A stretch of DNA of 16,329 nucleotides. Origin: an uncultured Clostridia bacterium (GTDB taxonomy: Bacteria > Bacillota > Clostridia > Oscillospirales > Acutalibacteraceae). Location: the NCBI GenBank assembly GCA_946002045.1, contig CAMFYM010000019.1:1-16329 (forward strand), written 5' to 3'. Positions within the stretch are counted from its first letter, which is position 1. Every line of letters begins with the position of its first letter. Below the pieces are notes generated by a model. That model searched no databases and was not told the DNA's origin. It saw nothing but the letters and a program-made list of their open reading frames with translations. The position numbers were made by a program, and so were the translations under genes. Positions 1-5,307 of the stretch are shown piece by piece.

Positions 1-9
1 ATAATGAGG

Positions 10-198
10 TTATTTATTAAATTCCATTAGTGCAAATAATATACCAAACCAAATAAACACCAAAACAATTAAAATCATTTTGAATTTATTTGACATTGCT
101 GCGTAATCTTCATTATCTTTAAAATAAAACAAAAAGCCGGATACTACTACTAATATTATGGTATAAATAATAAAGAAAACTTTAAATGCAATAAACAT
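10..198 (-). CDS. Small two-helix membrane protein of unknown function
   Basis: This 62-residue protein is almost entirely two hydrophobic helices, roughly residues 5-26 and 40-59. They are joined by a short polar loop with acidic and basic residues (around DNEDYAAMSNKFK). The start is supported by GAGG nine bases upstream of the ATG. No signal-peptidase site is evident, so it is probably an integral membrane protein with both ends on one side. No family is recognised. It is the last minus-strand gene before the left edge and lies downstream of transposase debris, so it may be accessory. It could also be a member of a widespread but uncharacterised small-membrane-protein family. That it is a real gene is fairly likely; its function is unknown. 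Confidence 0.6.
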   Translation of the reverse strand: MFIAFKVFFIIYTIILVVVSGFLFYFKDNEDYAAMSNKFKMILIVLVFIWFGILFALMEFNK

Positions 199-254
199 AT
201 AACTTATCCTCTTTCCACTTCATTGGGTTTTCGTCAATATATTACAAAATATCT

Positions 255-298
255 GGAGGAGCAAGCCCCTAATAAACGGGAGGAGCAAGCCCCTCCCC
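255..298. repeat. Two REP-like GC-rich palindromes beside a transposase remnant
   Basis: The motif GGAGGAGCAAGCCCCT occurs at 255-270 and again at 279-294, the second continuing CCCC. Each can fold as GGAGGAG / CCCCTCC around a CAAG loop with one A:C mismatch; the second copy has the full stem. They are strikingly GC-rich against AT-rich surroundings. They sit exactly at the truncation point of a REP-associated transposase fragment, whose last residues (GEGLAPP) are encoded by the second palindrome. REP palindromes near such transposases are a known association; assigning these as REPs is inference. Confidence 0.55.
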
Positions 299-418
299 TA
301 CAATAATCTGTGACAATATCGGCTTTCTGTCCTTGATACATATCGTTATAAAATATGCTCCGTTTTGCGAATAATCGTAATCCTTTAATCTATTCGGTTT
401 TCTTGTTTTTAATTCCAT
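269..418 (-). pseudogene. N-terminal remnant of a REP-associated tyrosine transposase (Y1_Tnp, IS200-like)
   Basis: Starting at the ATG at 418, about 49 residues can be read. They contain RKPNRLKDYDYSQNGAYFIT, followed by ICIKDRKPILS, which is the characteristic beginning of REP-associated tyrosine transposases. The reading ends at a TAG within the GC-rich palindromes, giving GEGLAPPVY as the last residues. Intact family members are roughly 200 residues or longer. The HUH metal-binding pair and the catalytic tyrosine lie beyond this point and are absent, so it cannot be active. The open frame runs on upstream to 493, but those 25 residues do not resemble the family and have no ribosome-binding site. 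The start at 418 also lacks a good one. It is a decayed fragment. Confidence 0.7.
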
Positions 419-435
419 AGGTACAATTATATCAT

Positions 436-560
436 TTATCGTTTGAAAATCAATGTTGAATTGAATTTTTTTGAATCGTTGTCGTAATGCCATTCGTATT
501 CGGCATTGTTTTTCTTTGCATATTTTGAAATTATTTTAATTCCGTAGTTCGTGTCTTTGT
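436..560 (-). pseudogene. Possible C-terminal remnant of a GHKL-type ATPase / sensor kinase
   Basis: Reading to the TAG at 436 gives about 40 residues. These begin YGIKIISKYAKKNNAEYEW and finish with HYDNDSKKFNSTLIF. The pattern of a short glycine segment, a helix with Lys-Tyr-x-Lys-Lys-Asn, then a beta strand before the stop resembles the tail of GHKL-ATPase domains in sensor kinases. Upstream the frame runs into the 61-bp terminator repeat and has no plausible start, so at most a stub remains. The assignment rests on pattern memory of a very short segment. It could equally be a chance reading frame. Confidence 0.25.
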
Positions 561-606
561 AAATTTGAATATAAAAAAACAGACACCAAAACGGTATCTG
601 TCTTTT
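546..606. repeat. Terminator-containing dispersed repeat, copy 1
   Basis: This 61-bp segment is nearly identical to 3907-3966. The differences are one A in the loop (AAAAC here, AAAC there) and one base near the left edge. Both copies begin AGTTCGTGTCTTTGTAAA and end GGTATCTGTCTTTT. In the other copy the segment directly follows the tRNA-fMet gene and holds its terminator. Here there is no tRNA, so a piece of tRNA 3' flank appears to have been copied to this site, or both derive from a dispersed element. Confidence 0.8.
573..600 (-). terminator. Rho-independent terminator inside repeat copy 1
   Basis: On the minus strand CAGATACC and GGTGTCTG form an eight-pair stem with one G:U pair and a five-base loop. 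A run of seven T follows directly. It faces transcripts coming from the genes at 702-3135 and could end that operon. Confidence 0.6.
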
Positions 607-632
607 ATGTCTTTGTACAATATATTTGATAC

Positions 633-682
633 AATGTGACCACCTGTCCAAAAATGTGACCCTGCGCCTAAAAATGTGACCA
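633..682. repeat. Three 20-bp-period repeats of the transposon-end type
   Basis: AATGTGAC begins at 633, 653 and 673, an exact 20-base period. The repeats differ in their last half (CACCTGTCCAAA, CCTGCGCCTAAA, CACACATAAA). Several short direct repeats at one end are typical of IS21-family termini, where the transposase binds several sites. No istA or istB gene is present. Identification as an IS end is inference; the periodic repeat itself is directly visible. Confidence 0.45.
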
Positions 683-701
683 CACATAAATAGAACAGTT
701 T

Positions 702-1028
702 TTACGGATTACAAACAGCACAAGATTCCCACCCTTTTCGTTCAGCTTCAGCCACAGTCATTTTAGCACCATTTGCATATCTGCAACCTCCAAGATGATA
801 ATGATTACCGGTCCTTGAACCATAAACGATTTTTTGCGAACGAGAAGTTGTAGATTCAGTAGTTTCCTTAGTCGTCTTTTCCGTGGTTTCTTTTGTGGTT
901 TTTTCGGTAGTTTCTTTTGTAGTTGTAAAATTAGAATCTCCATCTCTGTCATAATGAGATTCTCCTAAAATCAAAATTTTCTTTTGCTGAATATGAGCAT
1001 ATTTGCCAGCGAAAACACCTTTGAACAT
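702..1028 (-). CDS. Chimeric small protein with Thr-rich linker and C-terminal Cys/His motif
   Basis: This 108-residue protein has three unlike parts. Residues 1-33 (including KKILILGESHYDRDG) look like the start of a uracil-DNA-glycosylase-like family whose members carry an ILILGESH motif near the N-terminus. Residues 34-62 are a Thr/Glu/Lys repeat (TTKE, TTEK units). Residues 66-108 hold YGSRTGNHYHLGGCRYAN and end with CAVCNP. That motif is seen at the C-terminus of some secreted nucleases and ComEC-like proteins and resembles an Ada-type metal site. GGAG seven bases before the ATG supports the start. No signal peptide or membrane helix is seen. It follows the membrane-protein gene by 40 bases, so they are probably co-transcribed. 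It is probably a gene fusion product left by a deletion; the function is unknown and it may be decaying. Confidence 0.5.
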   Translation of the reverse strand: MFKGVFAGKYAHIQQKKILILGESHYDRDGDSNFTTTKETTEKTTKETTEKTTKETTESTTSRSQKIVYGSRTGNHYHLGGCRYANGAKMTVAEAERKGWESCAVCNP

Positions 1029-1068
1029 TTGAACTCTCCAAAAACCATTTATTAAGCTGTTTTATTTA

Positions 1069-2058
1069 CTACTTATCCTTATCGGCAATCATATCAGCTA
1101 GTGCAGAGTCCATTCTCGCTTGAGCTCGTGCCGCCTCACTTTTGTTTCCTGCGGCCTCAAAACCAGCTTTAGTCACAGCATTTCTTTTATAACTTTCCGT
1201 AGCATGCTTATTACCACTGCCAATCATATCCGCCATTGCTGCATCCATTCTTGCTTGTGCTCTCGCAGCCTCTCTTGCATTTCCTGAACGTTCAAAACCC
1301 GCTTTAGCAACTGCTTGTTTTTTATAAGTTTCAGCTGCCATTTTCTTTTTCTGTTCTTCGTAAGATGAGCCACTTGATGATTCTCCACCACGATTACTCT
1401 CTCTAGAACCTAAAAAAGCAAATATAATAAATACTGCTAACAGAGGGATTACGCCAACGCCTAGTATGGCTCTTATAATTGTATTATCAGTTATATCAAG
1501 TGCATATAATATTCCCAAAATTAACAATATCGCCGCTATTATTATTATTTTTAAGTAACTTTTATTCTCAATAGTTGTTTCGTTATCACTTTCGTTTTCA
1601 ATAGCTGTAAGCGCATTATCATAGGATATTGTTTTTATTCTTGTTTTAATATTTATATCTTTAGCTTCCTTGTTTTCTATAGCCTTATAGTAAGATTCAC
1701 CAGAACCAACTTTAATAGTAACAGGAATGGTTTCGTGAGGAAATATTGCTCCAAAACCTTCAATTTTATTAAATCCTTCATTATCAACAAGTTTGGTCTT
1801 TCCGTTAGTTGTAATATAAAAACTGGTATCCGTAATAATTTTATCGGTATTATTTGTGATATTCAAAACCATTGGATGATCCCATTCTTTTTTGATTTCT
1901 TCAACACTTACTGTTATAGCATTGTTTTCTTTTGGAGATATAGGATAAGTCAACCAATACTTAATATTTGTGATGCCAAAAGTTGATAACAGAATCGCAA
2001 CTATTGCAATAACTATACCAGCACTAATCAATAACTCTGAAGAACTACTCTTTTTCAT
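1069..2058 (-). CDS. Three-helix membrane protein with C-terminal tandem repeats, unknown function
   Basis: The 329-residue protein has a hydrophobic helix at about 10-28 and a polar domain at 30-168, rich in beta-type sequence and in Asn/Thr. Two more helices follow at about 170-187 and 195-216, then a Gly/Ser/Arg/Glu linker. Two near-identical segments end the protein, residues 244-279 and 288-324, with a period of 45. Each carries AVxKAGFE, then EAARAQARMD and ADMI. The repeats are Ala-rich, charged and probably helical. GAGG six bases before the ATG supports the start. The gene begins 15 bases after the WYL regulator stops, implying one transcript. No enzyme motif or known family is recognised. 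A sensor, scaffold or envelope-stress role is possible but unproven. Confidence 0.75.
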   Translation of the reverse strand: MKKSSSSELLISAGIVIAIVAILLSTFGITNIKYWLTYPISPKENNAITVSVEEIKKEWDHPMVLNITNNTDKIITDTSFYITTNGKTKLVDNEGFNKIEGFGAIFPHETIPVTIKVGSGESYYKAIENKEAKDINIKTRIKTISYDNALTAIENESDNETTIENKSYLKIIIIAAILLILGILYALDITDNTIIRAILGVGVIPLLAVFIIFAFLGSRESNRGGESSSGSSYEEQKKKMAAETYKKQAVAKAGFERSGNAREAARAQARMDAAMADMIGSGNKHATESYKRNAVTKAGFEAAGNKSEAARAQARMDSALADMIADKDK

Positions 2059-2073
2059 AACACACCTCGTTAA

Positions 2074-3135
2074 TTATTCATATAATTTCAATACATCTTT
2101 TAAGTAAACTCTTTCTCTTTTTATAAGACTTTCAGGAGAAAGAATTCTTATTTGACCAATATATCTTCTTGACCAATATCTAAAATCCGTTTCATTAACT
2201 TTTACATGAGCAACTAAATCTTGCTCACTTTCTTCAAACGAAACATCACCTTGAAAATAATCAAGGACATCTTGAATCAAATATCTAGGTAATCTAAATG
2301 AAACTTTAATGGTTTCACCTGTACTCATATAAATATGTTCAGCCATATAGCGTTGAATGTCAAAATTCTCCAAACCGCATATGCTTTTTATATTTTGCCT
2401 TGCATCCTTTAAGATAATAATACTTGAAAGTTTATCAACTCTAAAATGCATAATTTTTTCCTAATTATGGCAATAGCAAATAAGGTAATAGTTGCCAGAA
2501 TTAATGGCCATTGTATAGGGACTAACTACATATTTTCTTATTATTTCTTTTGCTTTATTAGGATACTTTTTCAAATGCAACTTCAAATCAGTTCCGTATT
2601 CGTTATAACCAAAAGAAATTTGAAAATCATCATTAATTGCCTCATCAATTAATTCAATATTTAAAAACAGATTAGATGATATTTCTCTATCATTTGTGGT
2701 TTCAAAATTAATGTTGCCCACTCCAAATTTGAAATAATGATTTGTTTGAGACTGTAAATTCTTTATTATCCTTTTTTTGTTGTTTATAGGTATATGATTT
2801 GAGAATAAAACCGAGTCAATAAGCCAATGTAATTCACTATTAGTAAAAGATGATTCATAATAAAAATCAGAATAAATGGTTGTTTCCATCATATCACCAT
2901 TTTTGTCTGGAGTCATACGAATATCCTCTTTTAAGTATTCGACGCCATAATTACCATCAATAATTAAATCTGTTAAATTCGCTTTTATTGCTTTACGATC
3001 AACTTTTATATCATAATCTGTTTCCAATTTTTCTTGGATAGCTCTCTGTGTCATTGGATGTTCAATATCACTGTAACGCTTTAAGATATCTAGGATATAT
3101 AAATTAATCATCTTCTTTGGTCTTCCAACCGGCAT
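2074..3135 (-). pseudogene. WYL-domain transcriptional regulator interrupted by one in-frame TAG
   Basis: Two open frames of 224 and 125 residues lie in the same reading frame, separated by TAG (2461-2463) and three sense codons. Read through, they form a 353-residue protein. Residues 1-70 give a winged helix-turn-helix (TQRAIQEKL, VDRKAIKANLTDLI). A WYL domain follows, with YVVSPYTMAINSGNYYLICY at 202-221, and continues after the stop as EKIMHFRVDK. A C-terminal domain with SFRLPRYLIQDVLDYF follows. The stop falls where a Tyr is usual, so TAT or TAC to TAG is the likely change. The start has AGGTGG seven bases upstream. AGGA lies just before the internal ATG at 2451, so a C-terminal fragment could be re-initiated. 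WYL proteins sense ligands such as nucleic acids and often regulate neighbouring genes. Confidence 0.8.
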
Positions 3136-3161
3136 TCACTCACCACCTTCTTTTGCATATA

Positions 3162-3190
3162 ATTCTAACAGATTTATTTGCATTATACAA
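3162..3190 (-). promoter_or_regulatory. Candidate sigma-A promoter of the WYL operon
   Basis: On the minus strand TTGTAT (3185-3190) and TAGAAT (3162-3167) are separated by 17 bases. The predicted transcript would have a leader of about 20 bases that contains the ribosome-binding site. A TATAAT overlaps at 3182-3187 but lacks a good partner. Confidence 0.4.
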
Positions 3191-3224
3191 GAGCCGATGT
3201 TCTTTTTTTCGACCATAATAAAAT

Positions 3225-3248
3225 AAGCCCACCATAGTAGGTGGGCTT
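3225..3248. terminator. Hairpin terminator between the broken small gene and the WYL gene
   Basis: AAGCCCACC and GGTGGGCTT form a perfect nine-pair stem around a six-base loop. On the minus strand it is followed by TATTTTATTA, a T-rich though interrupted tail. It would end transcription from the small gene upstream and insulate the WYL operon. Confidence 0.65.
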
Positions 3249-3294
3249 TCATCAAAGAAATATTAAATTAAAAATTTGTATTCTGGTATGTAAC

Positions 3295-3458
3295 CTAGTT
3301 CATAAAATCATCATCTGCGATGCTTGGTTCATCAAACTTTGTTAACGATTGAAGTGTCTTAAAAATAGCCAGTGCTTTGGCTTTAAGAACTCAGAAGTGT
3401 TATCCTCACGATACATATCATGCTCATAGATATATTCAAAGAATTCTTGCATAACCAT
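3295..3458 (-). pseudogene. Frameshifted small gene of about 52 residues
   Basis: From the ATG at 3452 (with AAAGG six bases before it; another in-frame ATG is at 3458) the frame reads MQEFFEYIYEHDMYRED, then NTSEFLK. It then leaves the frame and stops soon at a TAA. If one base is restored near 3381, reading continues as AKALAIFKTLQSLTKFDEPS and IADDDFMN before a TAG at 3295. The join gives a continuous, compositionally coherent acidic helical protein. Loss of one base is therefore the simple explanation. The family looks like a small conserved Firmicute protein, but I cannot name it. A hairpin terminator follows the stop. Neighbouring minus-strand genes are also damaged, which suggests a decaying accessory segment. 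Confidence 0.6.
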
Positions 3459-3561
3459 CCTTTCGATTTCTTTACAATTCGACTATATCACTTACTATAT
3501 GCATAGTAGATAACATGATTTTCATAGTCCACAAAACAGGACACCACAAGGCAAAAAATCA

Positions 3562-3618
3562 AATTTTGGTCGCATTAGAAAATTTTGAACGCATTAGGTC
3601 AATTTTGGTGCATTAGAA
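3562..3618. repeat. Three 19-20-bp-period repeats, possible opposite transposon end
   Basis: AATTTTGG or AATTTTGA begins at 3562, 3581 and 3601, each followed by a CATTAG-containing segment. Read on the minus strand the units become TAATGCGACCAAAAT, TAATGCGTTCAAAAT and TAATGCACCAAAAT. These share AATGxGACC with the triplet at 633-682 in inverted orientation. Whether the two sets belong to one element is inference. The remainder of 3,463-3,630 is AT-rich and shows no gene. Confidence 0.4.
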
Positions 3619-3631
3619 TACAAAAAGAAAA

Positions 3632-3654
3632 AAGGCAGGTATAAAACCTGCCTT
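3632..3654 (-). terminator. Strong Rho-independent terminator
   Basis: AAGGCAGGT and ACCTGCCTT pair perfectly over nine bases around a five-base loop. On the minus strand they are followed by T6CT5. It stands second in a tandem pair with the hairpin at 3674-3696 and would stop transcription arriving from the tRNA side. Confidence 0.8.
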
Positions 3655-3673
3655 AAAATACTATATAAAACAA

Positions 3674-3696
3674 AAAGTCCTTGTAATAAGGACTTT
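3674..3696 (-). terminator. Rho-independent terminator, first of a tandem pair
   Basis: AAAGTCCTT and AAGGACTTT form a nine-pair stem with a five-base loop. On the minus strand they are followed by a TTGTTTT run. It lies downstream of the tRNA-derived mosaic, 20 bases before the next terminator. Confidence 0.75.
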
Positions 3697-3722
3697 CTCG
3701 TTGTATCCACATATAGCGTGGA

Positions 3723-3912
3723 TTTGTGGTTGCGGAGGTAAGACGAGATTTTCGCACAAAGGCTTTGCCTTTGCTTGAACTCTTGTGGTTCCCAAAATTT
3801 GTTTAGGCTTAACGCCTACAAATTTTGACCACTGCGCCAAAACAGACTGTGCTTCATCTGCCACCGGCAGCGCATGTCTGTTTTGCTTCGGGAACCCTCG
3901 GTCGTAAGTTCG
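3723..3912. repeat. tRNA-derived mosaic of palindromes
   Basis: Bases 3723-3744 copy, in the same orientation, the last 17 bases of the tRNA-fMet gene plus flank (also at 3964-3985; 22 identical bases). Bases 3900-3912 (GGTCGTAAGTTCG) are the reverse complement of the tRNA T-arm region at 3987-3999. Between them are nested palindromes. CAAAGGC/GCCTTTG is at 3757-3773. GGTTCCC/GGGAACC at 3787-3896 encloses an AAAATTTGT-type hairpin (3794-3825) and an AAAACAGAC-type hairpin (about 3839-3884). The latter contains CTGCC/GGCAG. No credible protein is encoded. A dispersed tRNA-associated element, a structured RNA or an att-like scar are all possible. Confidence 0.55.
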
Positions 3913-3966
3913 TGTCTTTGTAAATTTGAATATAAAAAAACAGACACCAAACGGTATCTGTCTTTT
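3907..3966. repeat. Terminator-containing dispersed repeat, copy 2
   Basis: This 60-bp copy of the 546-606 segment abuts the 3' end of the tRNA-fMet gene. It differs by one missing A in the hairpin loop and a base at the left boundary. Confidence 0.8.
3933..3960 (-). terminator. Terminator of tRNA-fMet
   Basis: Seven bases after the tRNA CCA end, CAGATACC and GGTGTCTG form an eight-pair stem with a four-base loop, followed by seven T. This is the expected layout for a single tRNA transcript. Confidence 0.8.
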
Positions 3967-3967
3967 G

Positions 3968-4043
<76 letters not shown>

Positions 4044-4053
4044 ATGTCTGTAT

Positions 4054-4085
4054 TTATCTGCTGTGCTATATATTATAGCAGATAA
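4054..4085. repeat. Perfect 9-bp inverted repeat around the tRNA promoter -10 box
   Basis: TTATCTGCT (4054-4062) and AGCAGATAA (4077-4085) are exact complements separated by 14 bases. The -10 element of the tRNA promoter lies in and beside the loop. It could be an operator-like site. It could also be a hairpin terminator acting on the plus strand, since TTTTT follows, although no plus-strand gene lies upstream. Confidence 0.45.
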
Positions 4086-4099
4086 TTTTTAGTTGTCAA
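4072..4099 (-). promoter_or_regulatory. Consensus sigma-A promoter of tRNA-fMet
   Basis: On the minus strand TTGACA (4094-4099) and TATAAT (4072-4077) both match consensus perfectly and are spaced by 16 bases. Transcription should begin near 4065, about 20 bases before the mature 5' end. Confidence 0.88.
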
Positions 4100-4171
4100 T
4101 AGTTTTTTGCTTTTTTGAATAATAATCTGCAAAGCTAAAAAACTAATACAAAACAAAATTGCAATGGTGAT

Positions 4172-4885
4172 ATGGTGGACAATGAAGAAATATTCCTGCT
4201 GTCAATTTATATCGGCGAAGAAATAATAAGATGTGGTGGTGAAGTTCACAGAGCTGAGGACACCATTAGGCGAATTAACAACTCCTTCGGCAACAAATGC
4301 TATGTTTTTGCCATACCGTCACTTATTATTGCTCAAAGTGAAAAAAATATTCAATTAAGACGCCTTGAAAAGGAGGACACAAATTTACTAAAGCTTTTAA
4401 TGCTCAACGACCTATCAAGACGATTGTGCGAAAAAAGCACCCAGGGAAGATTTATTCCACAGGAAAAAGCATATTCAAGTATTTTTGAAATAATATGTGT
4501 TTTTATTGCCACATTTTCATTTTGCCTATTTTTCGGAGGAGAGCTCCTTGACGGTGTGTTATCGGGAATTATCGGGCTTATTATCACATATATGCCTAAT
4601 AAAAAAATCCCCTTCCCCCTATTCTCGTCAAACCTATTAGACGCCTTTATTGCCGGTACACTATCCTATCTTCCGTTAGAATTTGGTCTGACCACTAATC
4701 CTGAAAAAATAATTATCGGGACAATAATGCTATTAGTTCCGGGACTTACAATAGTTAATGCCATAAGAGATATGATGAACGGCGATATGGTGGCCGGCTT
4801 ATTTGAGCTATTTAATGCAATAATATCTGCTCTTGGAATTGCGTTAGGTGTGGCAGGTGCTATTTTGTTATTCAGTAAAATATGA
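4172..4885 (+). CDS. Threonine/serine exporter, large subunit (ThrE N-terminal / DUF1212 family, YjjP-like)
   Basis: The 237-residue protein starts with a cytoplasmic region carrying GEEIIRCGGEVHRAEDTI (15-32) and FAIPSLIIAQ, hallmarks of the ThrE N-terminal family. About five membrane helices follow, near 103-122, 124-140, 153-170, 179-197 and 210-235. Between the last two lies the conserved LVPGLTIVNAIRDMMNGD (188-205). In one-piece ThrE proteins this part is fused to a second domain. Here the second domain is the next gene, and the two overlap by four bases (ATGA), implying coupled translation and a two-subunit transporter. Family members export threonine and serine, and related split pairs may export small carboxylates. 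The start uses GGTGAT just before the ATG, the 3' portion of the extended Shine-Dalgarno. The promoter is not clear. Confidence 0.88.
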   Translation: MVDNEEIFLLSIYIGEEIIRCGGEVHRAEDTIRRINNSFGNKCYVFAIPSLIIAQSEKNIQLRRLEKEDTNLLKLLMLNDLSRRLCEKSTQGRFIPQEKAYSSIFEIICVFIATFSFCLFFGGELLDGVLSGIIGLIITYMPNKKIPFPLFSSNLLDAFIAGTLSYLPLEFGLTTNPEKIIIGTIMLLVPGLTIVNAIRDMMNGDMVAGLFELFNAIISALGIALGVAGAILLFSKI

Positions 4886-5307
4886 TTAAAGAGATAATAT
4901 TTTGTGTGGCAGGCACATTGGCATTTTCTGTAATAATGAAGGCACCGAAAAAGGATTTGCCTTTTATTGCAATAGGTGCAACTATTACAGCCACAACCGA
5001 AAAAGTGTTAACTAAATATTACGGCGAATTTATTGCCTGCATATGTGCCATGCTTTGCCTGTCCGTTTTTTGCGAAATGATGGCAAGAATACTAAAGCAA
5101 CCAACAACAATAATTCTTATGCCGTCAACAATTCCGTTATTACCGGGAAGTGCAATATATTACGCAATGCTGTATGCAACACAATCAAACACAAGGCTGT
5201 TTTTACACTACGCTAAATCAACTATATACACAGGATTAGGGGTAGCATTAGGCGCAGTATTAAGCACAATAATCATTCAGCTTTTAAGCTACAACAGAAA
5301 GCATTAG
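4882..5307 (+). CDS. Threonine/serine exporter, small subunit (ThrE C-terminal / DUF3815 family, YjjB-like)
   Basis: The 141-residue protein is mostly four hydrophobic helices. Early it has MKAPKKDLPFIAIGA, and near the middle MARILKQPTTIILMPSTIP, followed by LLPGSAIYYAMLYA. These are diagnostic of the second half of ThrE-type exporters. Its length and topology match split YjjB-like subunits. It is translationally coupled to the preceding subunit through the ATGA overlap and should assemble with it in the cytoplasmic membrane. The stop codon overlaps the end of the convergent phosphatase gene by four bases. No separate terminator can fit between them, so convergent transcripts must overlap. 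Confidence 0.88.
   Translation: MIKEIIFCVAGTLAFSVIMKAPKKDLPFIAIGATITATTEKVLTKYYGEFIACICAMLCLSVFCEMMARILKQPTTIILMPSTIPLLPGSAIYYAMLYATQSNTRLFLHYAKSTIYTGLGVALGAVLSTIIIQLLSYNRKH

Noticed and set aside
633..682. CRISPR-like regular repeats
   Set aside because: The conserved part is only about 8 bases, the period is 20, and there are no cas genes or spacers of normal length.
758..952. 64-residue Lys/Arg-rich frame overlapping the chimeric Cys/His gene
   Set aside because: It is the same Thr-repeat DNA read in another phase, with no ribosome-binding site and no homologous pattern.
1735..1986. 83-residue plus-strand frame inside the membrane-protein gene
   Set aside because: It is antisense to a gene with a clear start and domains, has no ribosome-binding site and encodes a composition typical of shadow frames.
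2461..2463. TAG as a pyrrolysine or other recoded codon
   Set aside because: No Pyl machinery or PYLIS-like structure is visible, WYL regulators are not known to use it, and a Tyr-to-stop change explains it more simply.
3661..3864. 67-residue reading frame on the minus strand from a GTG
   Set aside because: It runs through the palindromes, the tRNA 3' copy and the terminator hairpin, and has no convincing ribosome-binding site.
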